From Phaseolus vulgaris (taxonomy: Eukaryota > Streptophyta > Magnoliopsida > Fabales > Fabaceae): 64,000 nucleotides of DNA. The position numbers and the translations under genes are program-made. A model generated the notes under the pieces. That model did not search any database. It had not been told where the DNA came from and saw nothing but the letters and a program-made list of their open reading frames with translations. The stretch lies in assembly GCF_000499845.2 (NCBI RefSeq), contig NC_023754.2:14154993-14218992 (forward strand). The letters are read 5' to 3'. This document shows positions 1 to 11,921 of this stretch, in pieces (the first letter of the stretch is position 1; each line of letters opens with the position of its first letter).

Positions 1-1336
1 TATTTGTTGGATGTTGGGGTTTTGGAGTGTTGGACACTGGGGTTTATTGGTGTTTTGATTTTCTATATGTTGAATGACCTTTGTATTGGTTTGGATTTGA
101 CTTTTTAGGGTTTCCTAGCAATTGGTGAAAGAGGGAACTGCAGTGTTGGTTAACTCGTATGGGAGAGAGGGTTTTCCTTACAAATCCCGGGAGGTTAAGA
201 CTTTGGTCATAAAGGCGTTGGTGTCTGAAGCTGCAGCTGCATCTCAAGCCAATGAGTTCTTGTTGGCTAACCAGGCTTGCTTCCAAAACATAATCCTATC
301 CTAACTTAATATTTAAAATATATGCTTCTGTATTTTTGCTTCTTTTTGTTAACTTAACTTAACATATAGCTTCTTCCATGTACAGTTTATGCAGCATGTG
401 ATGCACCTATAGAGACTGGAATTCGTCAAAACATGTTCCTGGTAATGTACACTAGTTAGTTTGTCTGTTGGTTTATTTCTACATTTTAATTCTATTAATA
501 GTAATTAATTGTCATCCTTGTCTGTTTGGTTCCAATATGTGGTTCTGTAACAGATAGTTATTGTATTATATTGGATCCGACCAAAGATGAAGAAGAGGTT
601 AGTAGAATCAATTTTGGTTAAAATGTTATTTTATTTTCATCTAATTTCTTGGAAGTTTAGTTAGCTGAGTAAATTTGGTCTACATTTGACTCATTTGCAT
701 TCTACATTCGTTGTGAATTTTTTTTTGAAAATATCATTAAACCTTTGTTTCCCCAATTTAGTTATTGGTGTCTTGAAAAGCCTTACGTCATTGATGTTAC
801 AAGCCTTCCTGTTAGAGTGAAGATTCCACCATGTACCTTCTAAATTAGTTTTAAATTATTCTGTTCTTTGGTTCTTAAATTGTAAATGTGTTGAAATAGT
901 TATTTAGTTTTAAAATTTGCAACTATGTTGAAATTGCTATTTGGTTCCTAAATTTGCAATGGATGGGTGTGTGAGACACTAATGTAACAAACAACTATAG
1001 GGCAGTATTCTTTTATGTTAGTTATTGATGAAATTGTGGGACAATATTGTTTTATGTTCTCTCTAAATCCCTTTGTAGTTGCTAATGATGTGGCGCCAGG
1101 TGGTGATGGAAAAGGCTTGGTTAAATGAAAATCTGATTGCTCCCATTTGTAAGTTTATGTTGCCCATTTCAAATGAAAAAACTTATTTATTAATAGAAAT
1201 GCACATATATTTAAGAATTGAGGTATTAATAGAACTGCACAACAATTCATGTTGCTCTAAATTAACTGAATGTTCTATTATTGAAGCATAAGCATACTGA
1301 TGTTATAAGAGTGTATGTTGGTTTCGTTCTCAACAG
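1..1336 (+). other. Upstream stretch with exon-like fragments, not identified
   Basis: An open segment at about 120-303 follows a plausible acceptor (ctag at 116-119) and would encode about 60 residues containing LVNSYGREGFPYKSREV. The spacing loosely recalls nucleoredoxin-like proteins, but I do not recognise it securely. Shorter exon-like pieces at about 554-600 (containing YCIILDPTKDEE in one frame) and 762-840 could belong to an older copy of the ULP1-like gene family seen elsewhere in the window. The rest is AT-rich and intron-like. The gene, if real, begins before the window. Confidence 0.25.
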
Positions 1337-3017
1337 GAAACATTCACAAAATTGTTTGAGGATATAATGTCAATTAGCGGATGTTCAGATGAGGAGGTTC
1401 TTACGATTGATCGTCATCCTGAGGGTCAAGCTAAGGTTTGTTTGAAATGATGTTTTTTGTTTTTAAGTAGACATGACAATTACATTTATTTATCTTTAAT
1501 TTTAATTATTATACTGTATTTGTATTTGATTTTGATATACAGGTGTTTAGGCATAATTGCAGGTCAAAGCGTTTGGCTGTTGTGAACATGGTTATAACTT
1601 TGGAACAAAAGAGTATTATACAGTCCACCCCATTTGGATGGCTTTTGTTTGTTCGTGAGGACATCAAATTGAGTCGTGGACTTTTAAGTAAGTTATGTAG
1701 TTCTTGGGTGGAGAGGAAGCAATGTTTTTCAATTCAGTATCAATTTGTGTCGTTTAGTTTGGTAGATGTGTGTTTAGGTGTAGGTCTTAGAGTAGGTGGT
1801 AGAAAAATTGATTTAAGGAAAAGTAGTATTATATCTCACATAAGAAGTTTTTTTGAAGAAGGTCATGTAACTGTGGAAATGATATATTCTGTTATTTTGA
1901 AACTTGGGAATGATATTTCCTCAGAGGACTTTTGTAAGTTGTATGTCTTGTTAGGTTTGTCGGAGTTTATTCTCCCTACTAGATTGGGTTTAGTTCATGA
2001 TGGGTTGTTTAACCTAGTTGATGATTTAGACAAACTTGATATGTATAATTGGGGGAGTTTAGTGTATGAGATTTTGGTTGATAGTTTGTGTTCAACTTCA
2101 AAATGGATTACGCGGGGAAATATGTCGTATATCCATGTGGATGGTTGCGTTTACCTCTTGCAGGTAAAATGAAACATTTTTGTTATTGGTAAATGTTTGT
2201 AATAATTGTGCATTTGTGTTGACCTTTTAATAAATTCCTTTTTTGTATTCATTGTTCAGATATGGACGATGGAACATTTGTTCTCTTATAAGCGTCAAGT
2301 ACCTACTAGTGGGAATAAATATCCCCGTATCATGCATTGGATGAATTTTAGAGTTGGTGACCATGAACTTGAACGTGGTCTGCGTAAGAATAAGGTATTT
2401 TTTTTTTTGTAATTTGTATTACCTTAATGTTGTTTTGAATGTAGATAATTATTTTTGGAATTATATATGTCAACAAACAGGTTGTTGTTGAGTTATGTGC
2501 TTCCAATGAAGAAGTTTGCAGTAAATTTGTTGAAGAAGCTTTTGACCAAATTGGGTGTCGAATTACGAAGAAGAAACCAACAAAGGATGAAGTCCGTGCA
2601 ATGAGGGTGAAAGTTCTTCAACTAATGCGAAAATCTGAGGAGCAGGAATTATTAATCACAAGTATGGAGAAAGAGGTTAATGACATAGTTGAGTTAATTG
2701 CAAGCAGAAATTGTCTTTGTCGTGATACTTAGTCAGAAGTAGTTGAAGTTGAACCTCTTGCAATGGATTGCACATACTTGAAAAAGGCAGAAAGCAGTCA
2801 TGAAGATGTAGATGAAGTAGAACCAAATGAAGAATTTAACAGTCATGAAGATGTACATGAAGATAAACAATTACATGTAGATGAAGTCCAACCTAATGAA
2901 GAAGTCAACATGTTTCCTAAAATGAACGTTGAACCGAGGAAACGTTTCAAGAGTGCTGTTTTGAAAACACCTTGGACCACATATTCAAGGAGGAAGCCAA
3001 AAAAACCCAAAAAATGA
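1337..3017 (+). pseudogene. ULP1-type MULE-associated gene, N-terminal module only
   Basis: Four exons can be followed with GT/AG borders: 1337-1435, 1543-2163, 2260-2394 and 2481 onward. The 207-codon exon aligns by eye with exon 2 of the gene at 19660-16887: both have TPF[GK]W, a DVCxxxGLxVxG segment, LYxLLGL, and a YNWGxxVYxxLVxSL stretch followed by a GCxxxLQ exon end. This is the conserved N-terminal region of plant ULP1-like proteins carried by Mutator-like elements; its biochemical role is unknown. A TAG at 2730-2732 interrupts the last exon. The same frame stays open for 95 more codons, with an acidic repeat (VDEVEPNEE and VDEVQPNEE) and a basic end (RRKPKKPKK). No C48 peptidase domain follows; tandem repeats start about 220 bp later. 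Either the protease half was lost or the protein never had one. Expression is unknown. Confidence 0.6.
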
Positions 3018-3234
3018 TGCTTCATTAATGGATATGTTTTTAGGTGCTTTTTGTTTTTAAGTTAGTGGATGTATGCTTTGCTGACATTGTTGAAACCATT
3101 GTAATTTGTAGTATTGCACCAATAATTTTGTTGAGGAGTAATTATTGTGGAAACTCTGAATGTGTAAGTGGATTAATTTTGTTATTCATTAACAGTATTG
3201 TTATTCATTAATTTTGTAGTATTGTTTTTATTAA

Positions 3235-5370
3235 TGAACTTTGTTCTGAATGTTGAGAAACCCAATGAGGTAGTCTTTCACCAATGAATTGCCTGAACCT
3301 CCAATGAGGTCCCTGGACTCCCATCTCATCCCTATTTGCAGATGAAAAATCCAAAACTAATGACCCAGTTGCAGGATTAAATTACTGTGCAAAAACTACA
3401 ACATAGGTCCCCAGTTAAAATAAAAGGGGTCCCCACTTACATCAAAACACCAGAATTTGAGGTAGACCAATGAATGGCCTGAACCTCCAATGAGGTCCCT
3501 GGACTCCCATATCAACCCTCTTTGCATCCAAAAAATCCAAAACTAATCACCCAGTTGCAGGATTAAGTGACTGTGCAAAGACTACAACATAGGTGCCCAG
3601 TTAAAATAAAATGGGTCCCCACTTAGATAAATACACCAGAATTTGAGGTAGACTTTCACCAATGAATGGCCTGAACCTCCAATGAGGTCCCTGGACTCCC
3701 ATATCAACCCTCTTTGCATCCAAAAAATCCAAAACTAATCACCCAGTTGCAGGATTAAGTGACTGTGCAAAAACTACAACATAGGTGCCCGGTTAAAATA
3801 AAAGGGGTCCCCACTTAGATAAATACACCAGAATTTGAGGTAGACTTTCACCAATGAATGGCCTGAACCTCCAATGAGGTCCCTGGACTCCCATCTCAAC
3901 CCTCTTTGCAGCCAAAAAATCCAAAACTAATCACCCAGTTGCAGGATTAAGTGACTGTGCAAAAACTACAACATAGGTGCCCAGTTAAAATAAAATGGAT
4001 CCCCACTTAGATAAATACACCAGAATTTGAGGTAGAATTTCACCAATGAATGGCCTGAACCTCCAATGAGGTCCCTGGACTCCCATCTCAACCCTCTTTG
4101 CATCCAAAAAATCCAAAACTAATGACCCGGTTGCAGGATTAAGTGACTGTGCAAAAACTACATCATAGGTCCCCAATTAAAATAAAATGGGTCCCCACTT
4201 AGATAAATACACCAGAATTTGAGGTAGACTTTCACCAATGAATGGCCTGAACCTCCAATGAGGTCCCTGGACTCCCATATCAACCCTCTTTGCATCCAAA
4301 AAATCCAAAACTAATCACCCAGTTGCAGGATTAAGTGACTGTGCAAAAACTACAACATAGGTCCCCGGTTAAAATAAAAGGGGTCCTCACTTAGATAAAT
4401 ACACCAGAATTTGAGGTAGACTTTCACCAATGAATGGCCTGAACCTCCAATGAGGTCTCTGGACTCCCATCTCAACCCTCTTCGCAGCCAAAAAATCCAA
4501 AACTAATCACCCAGTTGCAGGATTAAGTGACTGTGCAAAAACTACAACATAGGTGCCCAGTTAAAATAAAATGGATCCCCACTTAGATAAATAAACCAGA
4601 ATTTGAGGTAGACTTTCACCAATGAATGGTCTGAACCTCCAATGAGGTCCCTGGACTCCCATCTCAACCCTCTTTGCATCCAAAAAATCCAAAACTAATG
4701 ACCCGGTTGCAGGATTAAGTGACTGTGCAAAAACTACATCATAGGTCCCCAATTAAAATAAAATGGGTCCCCACTTAGATAAATACACCAGAATTTGAGG
4801 TAGACTTTCACCAATGAATGGCCTGAACCTCCAATGAGGTCCCTGGACTCCCATCTCAACCCTCTTTGCATCCAAAAAATCCAAAACTAATGACCCGGTT
4901 GCAGGATTAAGTGACTGTGCAAAAACTACATCATAGGTCCCCAATTAAAATAAAATGGGTCCCCACTTAGATAAATACACCAGAATTTGAGGTAGACTTT
5001 CACCAATGAATGGCCTGAACCTCCAATGAGGTCCCTGGACTCCCATATCAACCCTCTTTGCATCCAAAAAATCCAAAACTAATCACCCAGTTGCAGGATT
5101 AAGTGACTGTGCAAAAACTACAACATAGGTCCCCGGTTAAAATAAAAGGGGTCCCCACTTAGATAAATACACCAGAATTTGAGGTAGACTTTCACCAATG
5201 AATGGCCTGAACCTCCAATGAGGTCCCTGGACTCCCATCTCGACCCTCTTTGCAGCCAAAAAATCCAAAACTAATCACCCAGTTGCAGGATTAAGTGACT
5301 GTTCAAAAACTACAACATAGGTGCCCAGTTAAAATAAATGGGGTCCCCACTTACATAAAAACAGCAAAAA
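3235..5370. repeat. 192-bp tandem array 1, about 11 units
   Basis: A unit beginning CCAATGAATGGCCTGAACC recurs near 3468, 3659, 3851, 4043, 4235, 4427, 4619, 4811, 5003 and 5195, with a more divergent first unit near 3280. Each unit contains a GGGTCCCCACTTA core. Because 192 is divisible by three, one frame gives the same 63-codon ORF on the minus strand in several units (3985-4176, 4561-4752, 4753-4944); these are by-products, not genes. Units at 4619-5003 are almost identical, suggesting recent unequal exchange. Confidence 0.95.
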
Positions 5371-5411
5371 AACTGAGATGTTAATAATTGTCATTTAACA
5401 TTATTTGACGT

Positions 5412-6564
5412 CACATACAAGTTCGAACTACATAATATTCAAGATTGTCTAATTCCTTATTTTTTTGATGGCCTTGAATAATAACTCCATCTTTTCTGCA
5501 TCTGAAAATTGATGAGGAAGGCAAATGTTAGACAATATACATTGGCAACTTTCATTATAGTTTTTAAAGTGTTGTTCATTTCTTGTATTGTACCTAGAGT
5601 CGTGGGTGGAAGTCTTACTACTGGATGACAAGCACGAACTAAGTCGTTAGTGGGTGGACATATGTCAGAATTGAAAACCTACATGAATGACAATTTAATT
5701 TCAAGCATGTAATGTAATGTAAAGAAGACGATTATTATTTTAACCTGCATAGTTGTATTACATTTATGTTGTTTGACTACATACCTTGACAATGTTGTTA
5801 AGAGTGATATTAAGGTAGAAGTTCCTTCGATTTGGAGTGAAAATGCCCACCTAAAAAACACACAAAAATACTTGTATGAATGACATGACATATGGAATTG
5901 TAAAAGAAAAGTTTGTTTTTCACCAGGTTAATACATTCTTTAAGACTAAGACAGAGCCAACTTCAATTAGAGAACCAAATTCTTCATTCTTTAAAACCTT
6001 CCCATGAACACTTGCACTTGCAGTCCCCGTCGGATCCTGTAAAGCAAGAAATTTAATATACAACTTCTTTTGCAAAATGTAAGAAAGACTACATAATAGG
6101 TATATTACCTTAATTGTTATTAACATGTCTCCTAGACCATTGTGCTTGCATGATTTGATTAGACAACTTAAGAGTGGGAAAACATCTAATTCTTTCAAAC
6201 TTCCCAGGAATGATCTCTGTTTAGAACCACGTCCTTCAATTTCTCCTTCACAATAAAATGAAAACATCATTAGACATAAACTTTTGTTGTTCCATTCTAA
6301 AAAACGTGATTGAGTATTACCTTGGAATTGAAGGAATTTTTCTGCCCATTTCCATTGGTTGGATGTAAAATCACGATCATAAGTTTGTTGACCTATACGG
6401 TTTATAAATTCTTGAGGGTTTACTGGCTGCTCAGAGTTCCGATTAAGAATCATGGCTTGCACATTACCAGCTGGTCCCGAAATGACATTGGTAGTAGAGT
6501 TGCAACGTCGTACATAACTACCAATGTCATTGTCGTCGATATCAAGCCCTTCCCATGACTCCAT
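5412..6564 (-). CDS. HROB-type OB-fold protein
   Basis: Five exons on the minus strand (6564-6321, 6245-6109, 6036-5935, 5850-5785, 5678-5412), all with GT/AG borders and matching phases, give about 271 residues with no internal stop. The N-terminus has an ISGPAGNVQ segment and a QWKWAEKFL motif. The centre carries an OB-fold signature: IKSCKHNGLGDMLITIKDPTG, then SVHGKVL, EFG, VGSVLVLKN, and NFYLNITLNNIVKV. That order matches the homologous-recombination OB-fold family (HROB, DUF4539 type), whose animal member brings the MCM8-MCM9 helicase to recombination sites. A plant role for this copy is inference. It is divergent from the transposase gene at 7787 and lies among MULE genes and arrays, so it may be a captured or domesticated copy. 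Plant HROB proteins are, to my knowledge, longer at the N-terminus, so this may be a short paralogue. The exon 3 donor was chosen to keep the reading frame. Confidence 0.7.
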
Positions 6565-6599
6565 TTGGAATGGATGTATAGTTCAACAAATTCATCCTA

Positions 6600-7060
6600 T
6601 CGCATGCCCTATATATAGATGAACGTTGGGCACATGTTATTGAAGGAAGGAAAAGGGACGAAAATGGAAGAATTTGTTTTTTTAAATATTTTTTAAGGTG
6701 AGGTGCAGTTTAGGTGTGGTGCGGTTTAGGTGAGGTGCCATATAAAGATGAATGTTTGGCACATGTTCACGTTTCAAGCAAGGAAAAGGGATTTCTGTGA
6801 AAAAGTAAATGTATTGTCTAATTAATAACCCTTAATAACATATCATAAATGCAACAATAATTTGTTTTTTTAAATATTTTTTAAGATGAGGTGCAGTTTA
6901 GGTGTGGTACAGTTTAAGTGAGTGCCATATAAAGATGGACTTTGGGCAGATGTTCACGTTTCAAGCAAGGAAAAAGCAAATGTCTTGTCTAATAATAACT
7001 TAGCATAAATGCAACAATAATTTTATTTAAAATATATTTTAAAGTGAGGTGCAGTACGGT
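6600..7060. repeat. Three promoter-region repeats between divergent genes
   Basis: A module made of a TATA-like run, AAGATGAA or similar, TTGGGCACATGTT, and GCAAGGAAAAGGG occurs near 6604, 6737 and 6925. Each copy is followed by an AT-rich stretch and a GAGGTGCAGTTTAGGTG segment (near 6700, 6888 and 7045). The repeats fill the space between the HROB-like gene (start 6564, -) and the transposase gene (+), so they probably belong to a shared promoter area that grew by duplication. Confidence 0.7.
6608..6618 (-). promoter_or_regulatory. TATA box candidate for the HROB-like gene
   Basis: CCTATATATAG lies about 45 bp upstream of the ATG at 6564 on the minus strand. It sits at the proximal end of the first promoter repeat, a normal position for a short plant 5' UTR. 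The motif is nearly symmetrical, so the strand assignment rests on the position of the gene. Confidence 0.4.
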
Positions 7061-7224
7061 ACTCTTCTTAAAATGGCAATAAATGCTAATTTGCCATGAA
7101 TGTTACGTGCAAGGATAGTTTTGCTCCAACTTTAACTTTAGTTTTTTGCAGGTGGGGTTCATTCCTCAATGCCACAAATGCTGATTTTTCCATTCACACA
7201 TTAAAGAGAAAGTGTGTGCCCTTC

Positions 7225-7545
7225 CTCAAAGTCCAACACCCCGTCCAGCACCACGTCCAGCATCCCCTCCAGCACTGTCAGCATTCATTGATAGCAACAG
7301 TTCTTCTTCATTCTACTTCCTTGCATTAACTACAAATTCAAGAGCAGATAACGTCCAGCACTGTCAGCATTCATTGATAGCAACAGTTCTTCTTCATTGT
7401 TCTTCACTGCATTAACTACAAATTCAAGAGCAGATAACGTCCAACACTGTCAGCATTCATTGATAACAACAGTTCTTCTTCATTGTTCTTCATTGCATTA
7501 AATACAAATTCAAGAGCAGTTAACGTCCACCACGGTCAGCATCCA
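7225..7545. repeat. About 85-bp tandem repeat in the transposase 5' leader
   Basis: The segment CAGCACTGTCAGCATTCATT plus GATAGCAACAGTTCTTCTTC recurs at about 7272, 7357 and 7440, with a diverged fourth copy at 7527. It is separated by TTGCATTAACTACAAATTC-type spacers. The array ends just before the inferred 5' UTR intron and so may be transcribed in the leader of the transposase gene. Confidence 0.85.
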
Positions 7546-7566
7546 TTGAAGGTTCTGTTGGTGAAG

Positions 7567-7776
7567 GTACTCTTGCATTCAATACATAGCTTATTTGTAA
7601 CTTTGTGCAAATTGTTAAATAATGCATAAAAGTAGTCATAGTTCTTTAATAATGCAGTAGATTTATTTTGTTCACTGTTTGAAATTTTTAAGTTAAGTTA
7701 TATAAAGAAAATTGTATACATATGCATTCATGTTTTTTGTGAACGTCAGTTAAGCTAAGCATTGTACACACAACAG
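7567..7776 (+). other. Probable 5' UTR intron of the transposase gene
   Basis: A GAAG|GTACTC donor and a CACACAACAG|G acceptor bracket an AT-rich 210-bp stretch. The ATG of the transposase frame starts 10 bp after the acceptor. Confidence 0.5.
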
Positions 7777-7786
7777 GTTTAAGGTA

Positions 7787-10504
7787 ATGGCAGATTTGTC
7801 ACTTGATGACATTCCGTTCTTAGAAGAATCTCAGCATTCGAATCATTTAGCTGGGAATGATTATGTGGAAAATATACTTCCTGATACAGATTCCCAGATC
7901 AATATTGATGAGTCTGTTCCAAATGTAGTTGATGAATCAGCTCCTACAGTTGGAATGTGTTTTGACACTGCAGATGCCGTGAAAAGTTATTACCGACAAT
8001 ATGGCATTAAAAAGGGTTTTGCAATTAGAACTCGAAGTTCAAAAAAAGGACCTGACAAGGAATTAAGGTACTTTATCTTGGTATGTGCTAGGGCGGGAAA
8101 TTACATGTCTGCGATTCCACCAGAATTAAGCACTCACCCTACTCAGACGGTTGAATGTCCGGCTCGTATAACTGTTGTAATAAAAGAAGGCAAGTGGTAT
8201 ATTATGTCGGTACACGAGGAACACTCACATCAATTGAGCCCGACGAATTCTAGATTGTTTCACGGTAATAGGAAAATATCTTTGCAAACAAAAAAAGTGT
8301 TGGATATTAATGACAATGCTGGGGTTCGTATAAATAAGACTTTTAGGTCTTTTGTGTCTGCTGCTGGTGGTTACGAGAATCTCGACTTTGTTGAACGAGA
8401 TGTGCGTAATTATGTTGCCCAAAGTAGGAGAGCATTGGAGAAAGAAGGTGATGGAAAAGCTCTCTTAAATCATTTCTGTCGCATGAGGGAATTGAATCCA
8501 CAATTTTATTTTGACATTCATTTGGGCGATGATAACCGCATACGACATGTATTTTGGGCTGATGCTAGAAGCAGGGCAGCATGGGATAGTTTTGGAGACA
8601 TTTTATGTTTCGATACCACATACCTAACAAATAAGTATGATATGCCGTTTGCACCTTTTGTTGGTGTAAATCATCACGGTCAATCAATATTGTTGGGATG
8701 TGGACTCTTATCTTCTGAGGACACTGATGCTTTTGTGTGGCTTTTTCAAAGTTGGTTGCGTTGCATGTCAAACAGACCCCCTGTTGGCATTGTGACCGAT
8801 CAATGTAGGGCAATGAAAATTGCAGTTGAAGTTGTGTTCCCAAATGCACGTCATAGGTGGTGTCTTTGGCACATTATGAAAAAAATACCAGAAAAACTTC
8901 AAGGATATAGTCAGTACAAGGAAATGAAACGTGGAATGAAGACAGTAGTGTATGCGTCCACAAGTGTTGATGATTTCTTGTCTTCGTGGGCAAATTTGAT
9001 AAATAGGTTTAACTTAAGTACAAATGATTGGCTTAGTACATTATTTGAAGAACGACATCGTTGGGTTCCTTGTTATCTAAAATCATTTTTTTGGGCCGGA
9101 ATGTCAACAACGCAAAGGAGTGAAAGCATGAATGCTTTTTTTGACGGGTACATTAATTAAAGCACAAGTCTCCAACAATTTGTGCAACAGTATGAGAACG
9201 CTCTGCAACATAAGGCCGAATTAGAGTGTGAAACGGATTTTGCTTCTCTTAACACCATAATTCCCTGCACATCTCAATCAGGCATTGAAAGACAGTTCCA
9301 ATCGGAATACACACATGCAAAATTGAATGAGGTGCAAGGGGAGTTTAGAGGAAAAATGAATTGTGTTGTTACTAATGCCTATATTGAGGGTCATGCATGT
9401 CGTTTCACTGTTGTAGAGGAGTCTTTCCAAAATGGTAAACCTGAACACCGCAATGTAGTAGTTCTTTTTGACCGTGAACAACTACATGTATGTTGCACTT
9501 GCTTGTTATTTGAATTTAGGGAAATTTTGTGTCGGCACTGCCTTGTTGTCCTTGCTCAAGAAAAAGTGACAAAAGTCCCAAAAAAGTATGTATTGGAAAG
9601 GTGGAGTAAAAATCTAAGGCGAAAGCACACGTACATAAGATCATCCTTTGGCACAAAAGACAAGGATCCACAAGTTCAAAGGTATGATGGATTGTGCAAG
9701 AAGTTTTATGACATAGCTGAACATGCCAGCGGGGAAATTAATACAACAGAAATCTTGCATAAACAACTTGACAAATTTGTGTTGGAATATGGTCAACGAA
9801 GACATGATCAACATAGGACAAAGCATAACATTTGTGGAGGTCCTGAACAACCAACACCAAGTACTCCTACCACAACAATCAACATGAACGGTGATATCTG
9901 TAGCCCTATACTTGTGAAAAGAAAGGGTCGGCCGCGATCAACACGACAAAAATCCAGGTGTGAAAAGGCTCCGAGAAAAAAAAATACATGTACTAGACGT
10001 CAACTTCCTAGTCAGCCAACTACGGTTAGTAAAACAATTTCTTTTCATTACATTTTCATTATTTTGTTTATTTTGATATGTCAAATGTAAATATTATATC
10101 TAATTCAAAACTAAATGCCTTAGGGAATTGAGGAAGGAAGTTATGTGGGAGGTGTTCAAGCAAATCTGCCTGATCAAACTGAAGGGAACATGAATACATT
10201 CAATGGGATGACTAATGCAATTGCAGGGGTACGTGTCTATTGTATTTGTTGTTGTACTTCTTCACTATTTTTCACGTTTGGAACTTCCTGTTTTGTTTAA
10301 TTACTACGAAATAAAGTGTAGGTGTCAAGTACGGGGTCTGTTGGCTTTCTTTCATTGTTGAACTCAGTCCAAAGTAATTTACCAATATCTCAAGAATCAA
10401 ATGCATCAGAGTTGTTTAGGTTTGTGACCTTAAACCCAACAAATGTTCTATAGATATCAATTTGTTCATGTAAGTTAAAATCATTATTTGGTTGCAGGTT
10501 GTAA
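7787..10504 (+). pseudogene. FAR1-family MULE transposase, one in-frame stop
   Basis: A single frame runs from ATG 7787 to a donor at 10024 (746 codons), with small further exons at about 10124-10228 and 10322-10420 and a stop at 10502-10504. Domain order is that of FHY3/FAR1 and Jittery-type MULE transposases. A FAR1 DNA-binding region (residues about 50-150) has FAIRTRS and CPARI segments. The MULE DDE core (about 240-370) has FDTTY, IVTDQ and HRWCLWHI. A SWIM zinc finger (CTC-x10-CRH, residues about 570-585) follows. The family either transposes MULEs or, when domesticated, activates light-signalling genes. A TAA at 9158-9160 cuts the frame inside the conserved SESMNAFFDGYIN region, just after the DDE domain; the frame resumes at once and stays open. 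The stop probably inactivates a recent copy. The basic KRKGRPRSTRQKSR-type tail near 9920 looks like a nuclear or DNA-contact region. Confidence 0.85.
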
Positions 10505-10860
10505 TGAAGGATCCACAAAACTTTTTGCACACAAGGAAGTGTTTTATGACATAGAAGAGAACCTTTATCATTTTTGGTGCATCACAACTCCTCACTATTT
10601 GAACATCGTACATGGGATAAATTCTTATATGTATTGATAATACTTGTTGTACTGCAATGTTAAGTTACAAATCAATTTCATGTCTTCTTTGTGTCAACAA
10701 ATGGTTATATAAAAACCATTCTTGCACCATTTGGTTGTACCTTGTGTATTGAACAAAATGATAACCATGATGTCTTCAAAATACAATCATTTTAAATTTG
10801 TTGCATTGAATTTCGTTGAATTGAATGACAATTAGGTTGGTCATAAAATTATTGTAATCC
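10505..10860. other. 3' flank of the transposase gene
   Basis: AT-rich sequence with no coding frame or repeat that I can support. It ends in CCTCC (10861-10865), one copy of the target duplication of the LTR element that follows. Confidence 0.6.
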
Positions 10861-10865
10861 CCTCC

Positions 10866-11921
10866 TGATGTGATTCCAATAGCAAGATATAGATGATTCT
10901 TTGACATTTTATGGAACCAACTTGAGTTGGAGATAGCTTAGGCACTTTTAATAGAATTGGATCAATGTTCTAAGTTTCAAGAACTCACCAAAACTTGCAC
11001 CAAACACCAAACTCACATGGAAGACCCATTTCTTGCCAATTGAACCAATTGAAAGATGTAAAAATGCAAATGAACCGATTAAATTGCTTAACAAATGAAA
11101 TGAACCGATTAAAATGCTTCAAAACTGAAATGCACCGAACAAATCCAAGGAGAAAGAAGATGAACCGATTGAAACATGAAAATAAGCAAGAACACCGAAT
11201 AGAAAGCAAGAAAGGAACCTAAGACATGTTTAGGAATTCAAATAGGCACGGAAATGGAATGAGAAGATGGAGAAGAAAAAGGACTTATGTGGTTGTAGTT
11301 CTTGGTTGATGAACACGCCACTTGAAGTGTGAATGCTCCAAGATAAGTGTGCAATGCCACCACTTGAGAGAACCAAGGCACTCAAGATGAGACTAGGAAG
11401 AGGAGAAATCAAATCTCACTCACTCAATCACCAAATTGGGAGAGTTTCTTTACTACAAATTCCAAATCTGAATTGTGAATGACCTAAGCCCTCCTTTTAT
11501 AGGAGCAAGGGCTGGTCATGAAGCTTACAAAACAAGCTAACCAAAAGTCCCTTGCATGCTACTCACTTCTAGCACCTAAAGTGAAGCATGAAGAGTCACC
11601 TTCTAGAAAATTCTAAACTAATGCCTAAAGATGCTTTTACAAAAGAGGTATCTAAGGTTTCCCTCTAAGCACCTTTCCTAAAAACTATGTATTTAAACAT
11701 TCTATATTATTTACAAATTTATAAAAGAAACTATAAAGAGAGATATTTAAATGAAGCCTATTCTTGAAAGCTTGTAGACTTCTTTGGCTTTATGGCTTGA
11801 TCCTCTCTTTATTTTATGTCTTCTTTTTAATTTTGAAAAGACTAGAAGGAAGAACTTCAAATGTGTAGGTGAATGACCTCTCCCTTCATTAATAAAAGCC
11901 TTCTTTATTTGATTCTCATCA
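10866..11921 (-). repeat. 3' LTR of the gag-only element
   Basis: 1056 bp, the same length as the other LTR. A TATA box (CCTATAAAAGG on the minus strand, near 11495-11505) marks the U3 promoter. The gag frame runs about 175 bp into this LTR. Confidence 0.93.

Noticed and set aside
120..303. Nucleoredoxin-like exon
   Set aside because: Only a loose match to one segment (LVNSYGREGFPY); no thioredoxin CxxC motif nearby, so no product is assigned.
3985..4944. Repeated 63-codon minus-strand ORFs of identical sequence
   Set aside because: They arise because the 192-bp unit length is divisible by three; each is one tandem unit, without a start context or known domain.
3235..5370. CRISPR-like array
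   Set aside because: Units are 192 bp, repeated along their whole length, with no short repeat plus unique spacer pattern, and the DNA is plant nuclear.
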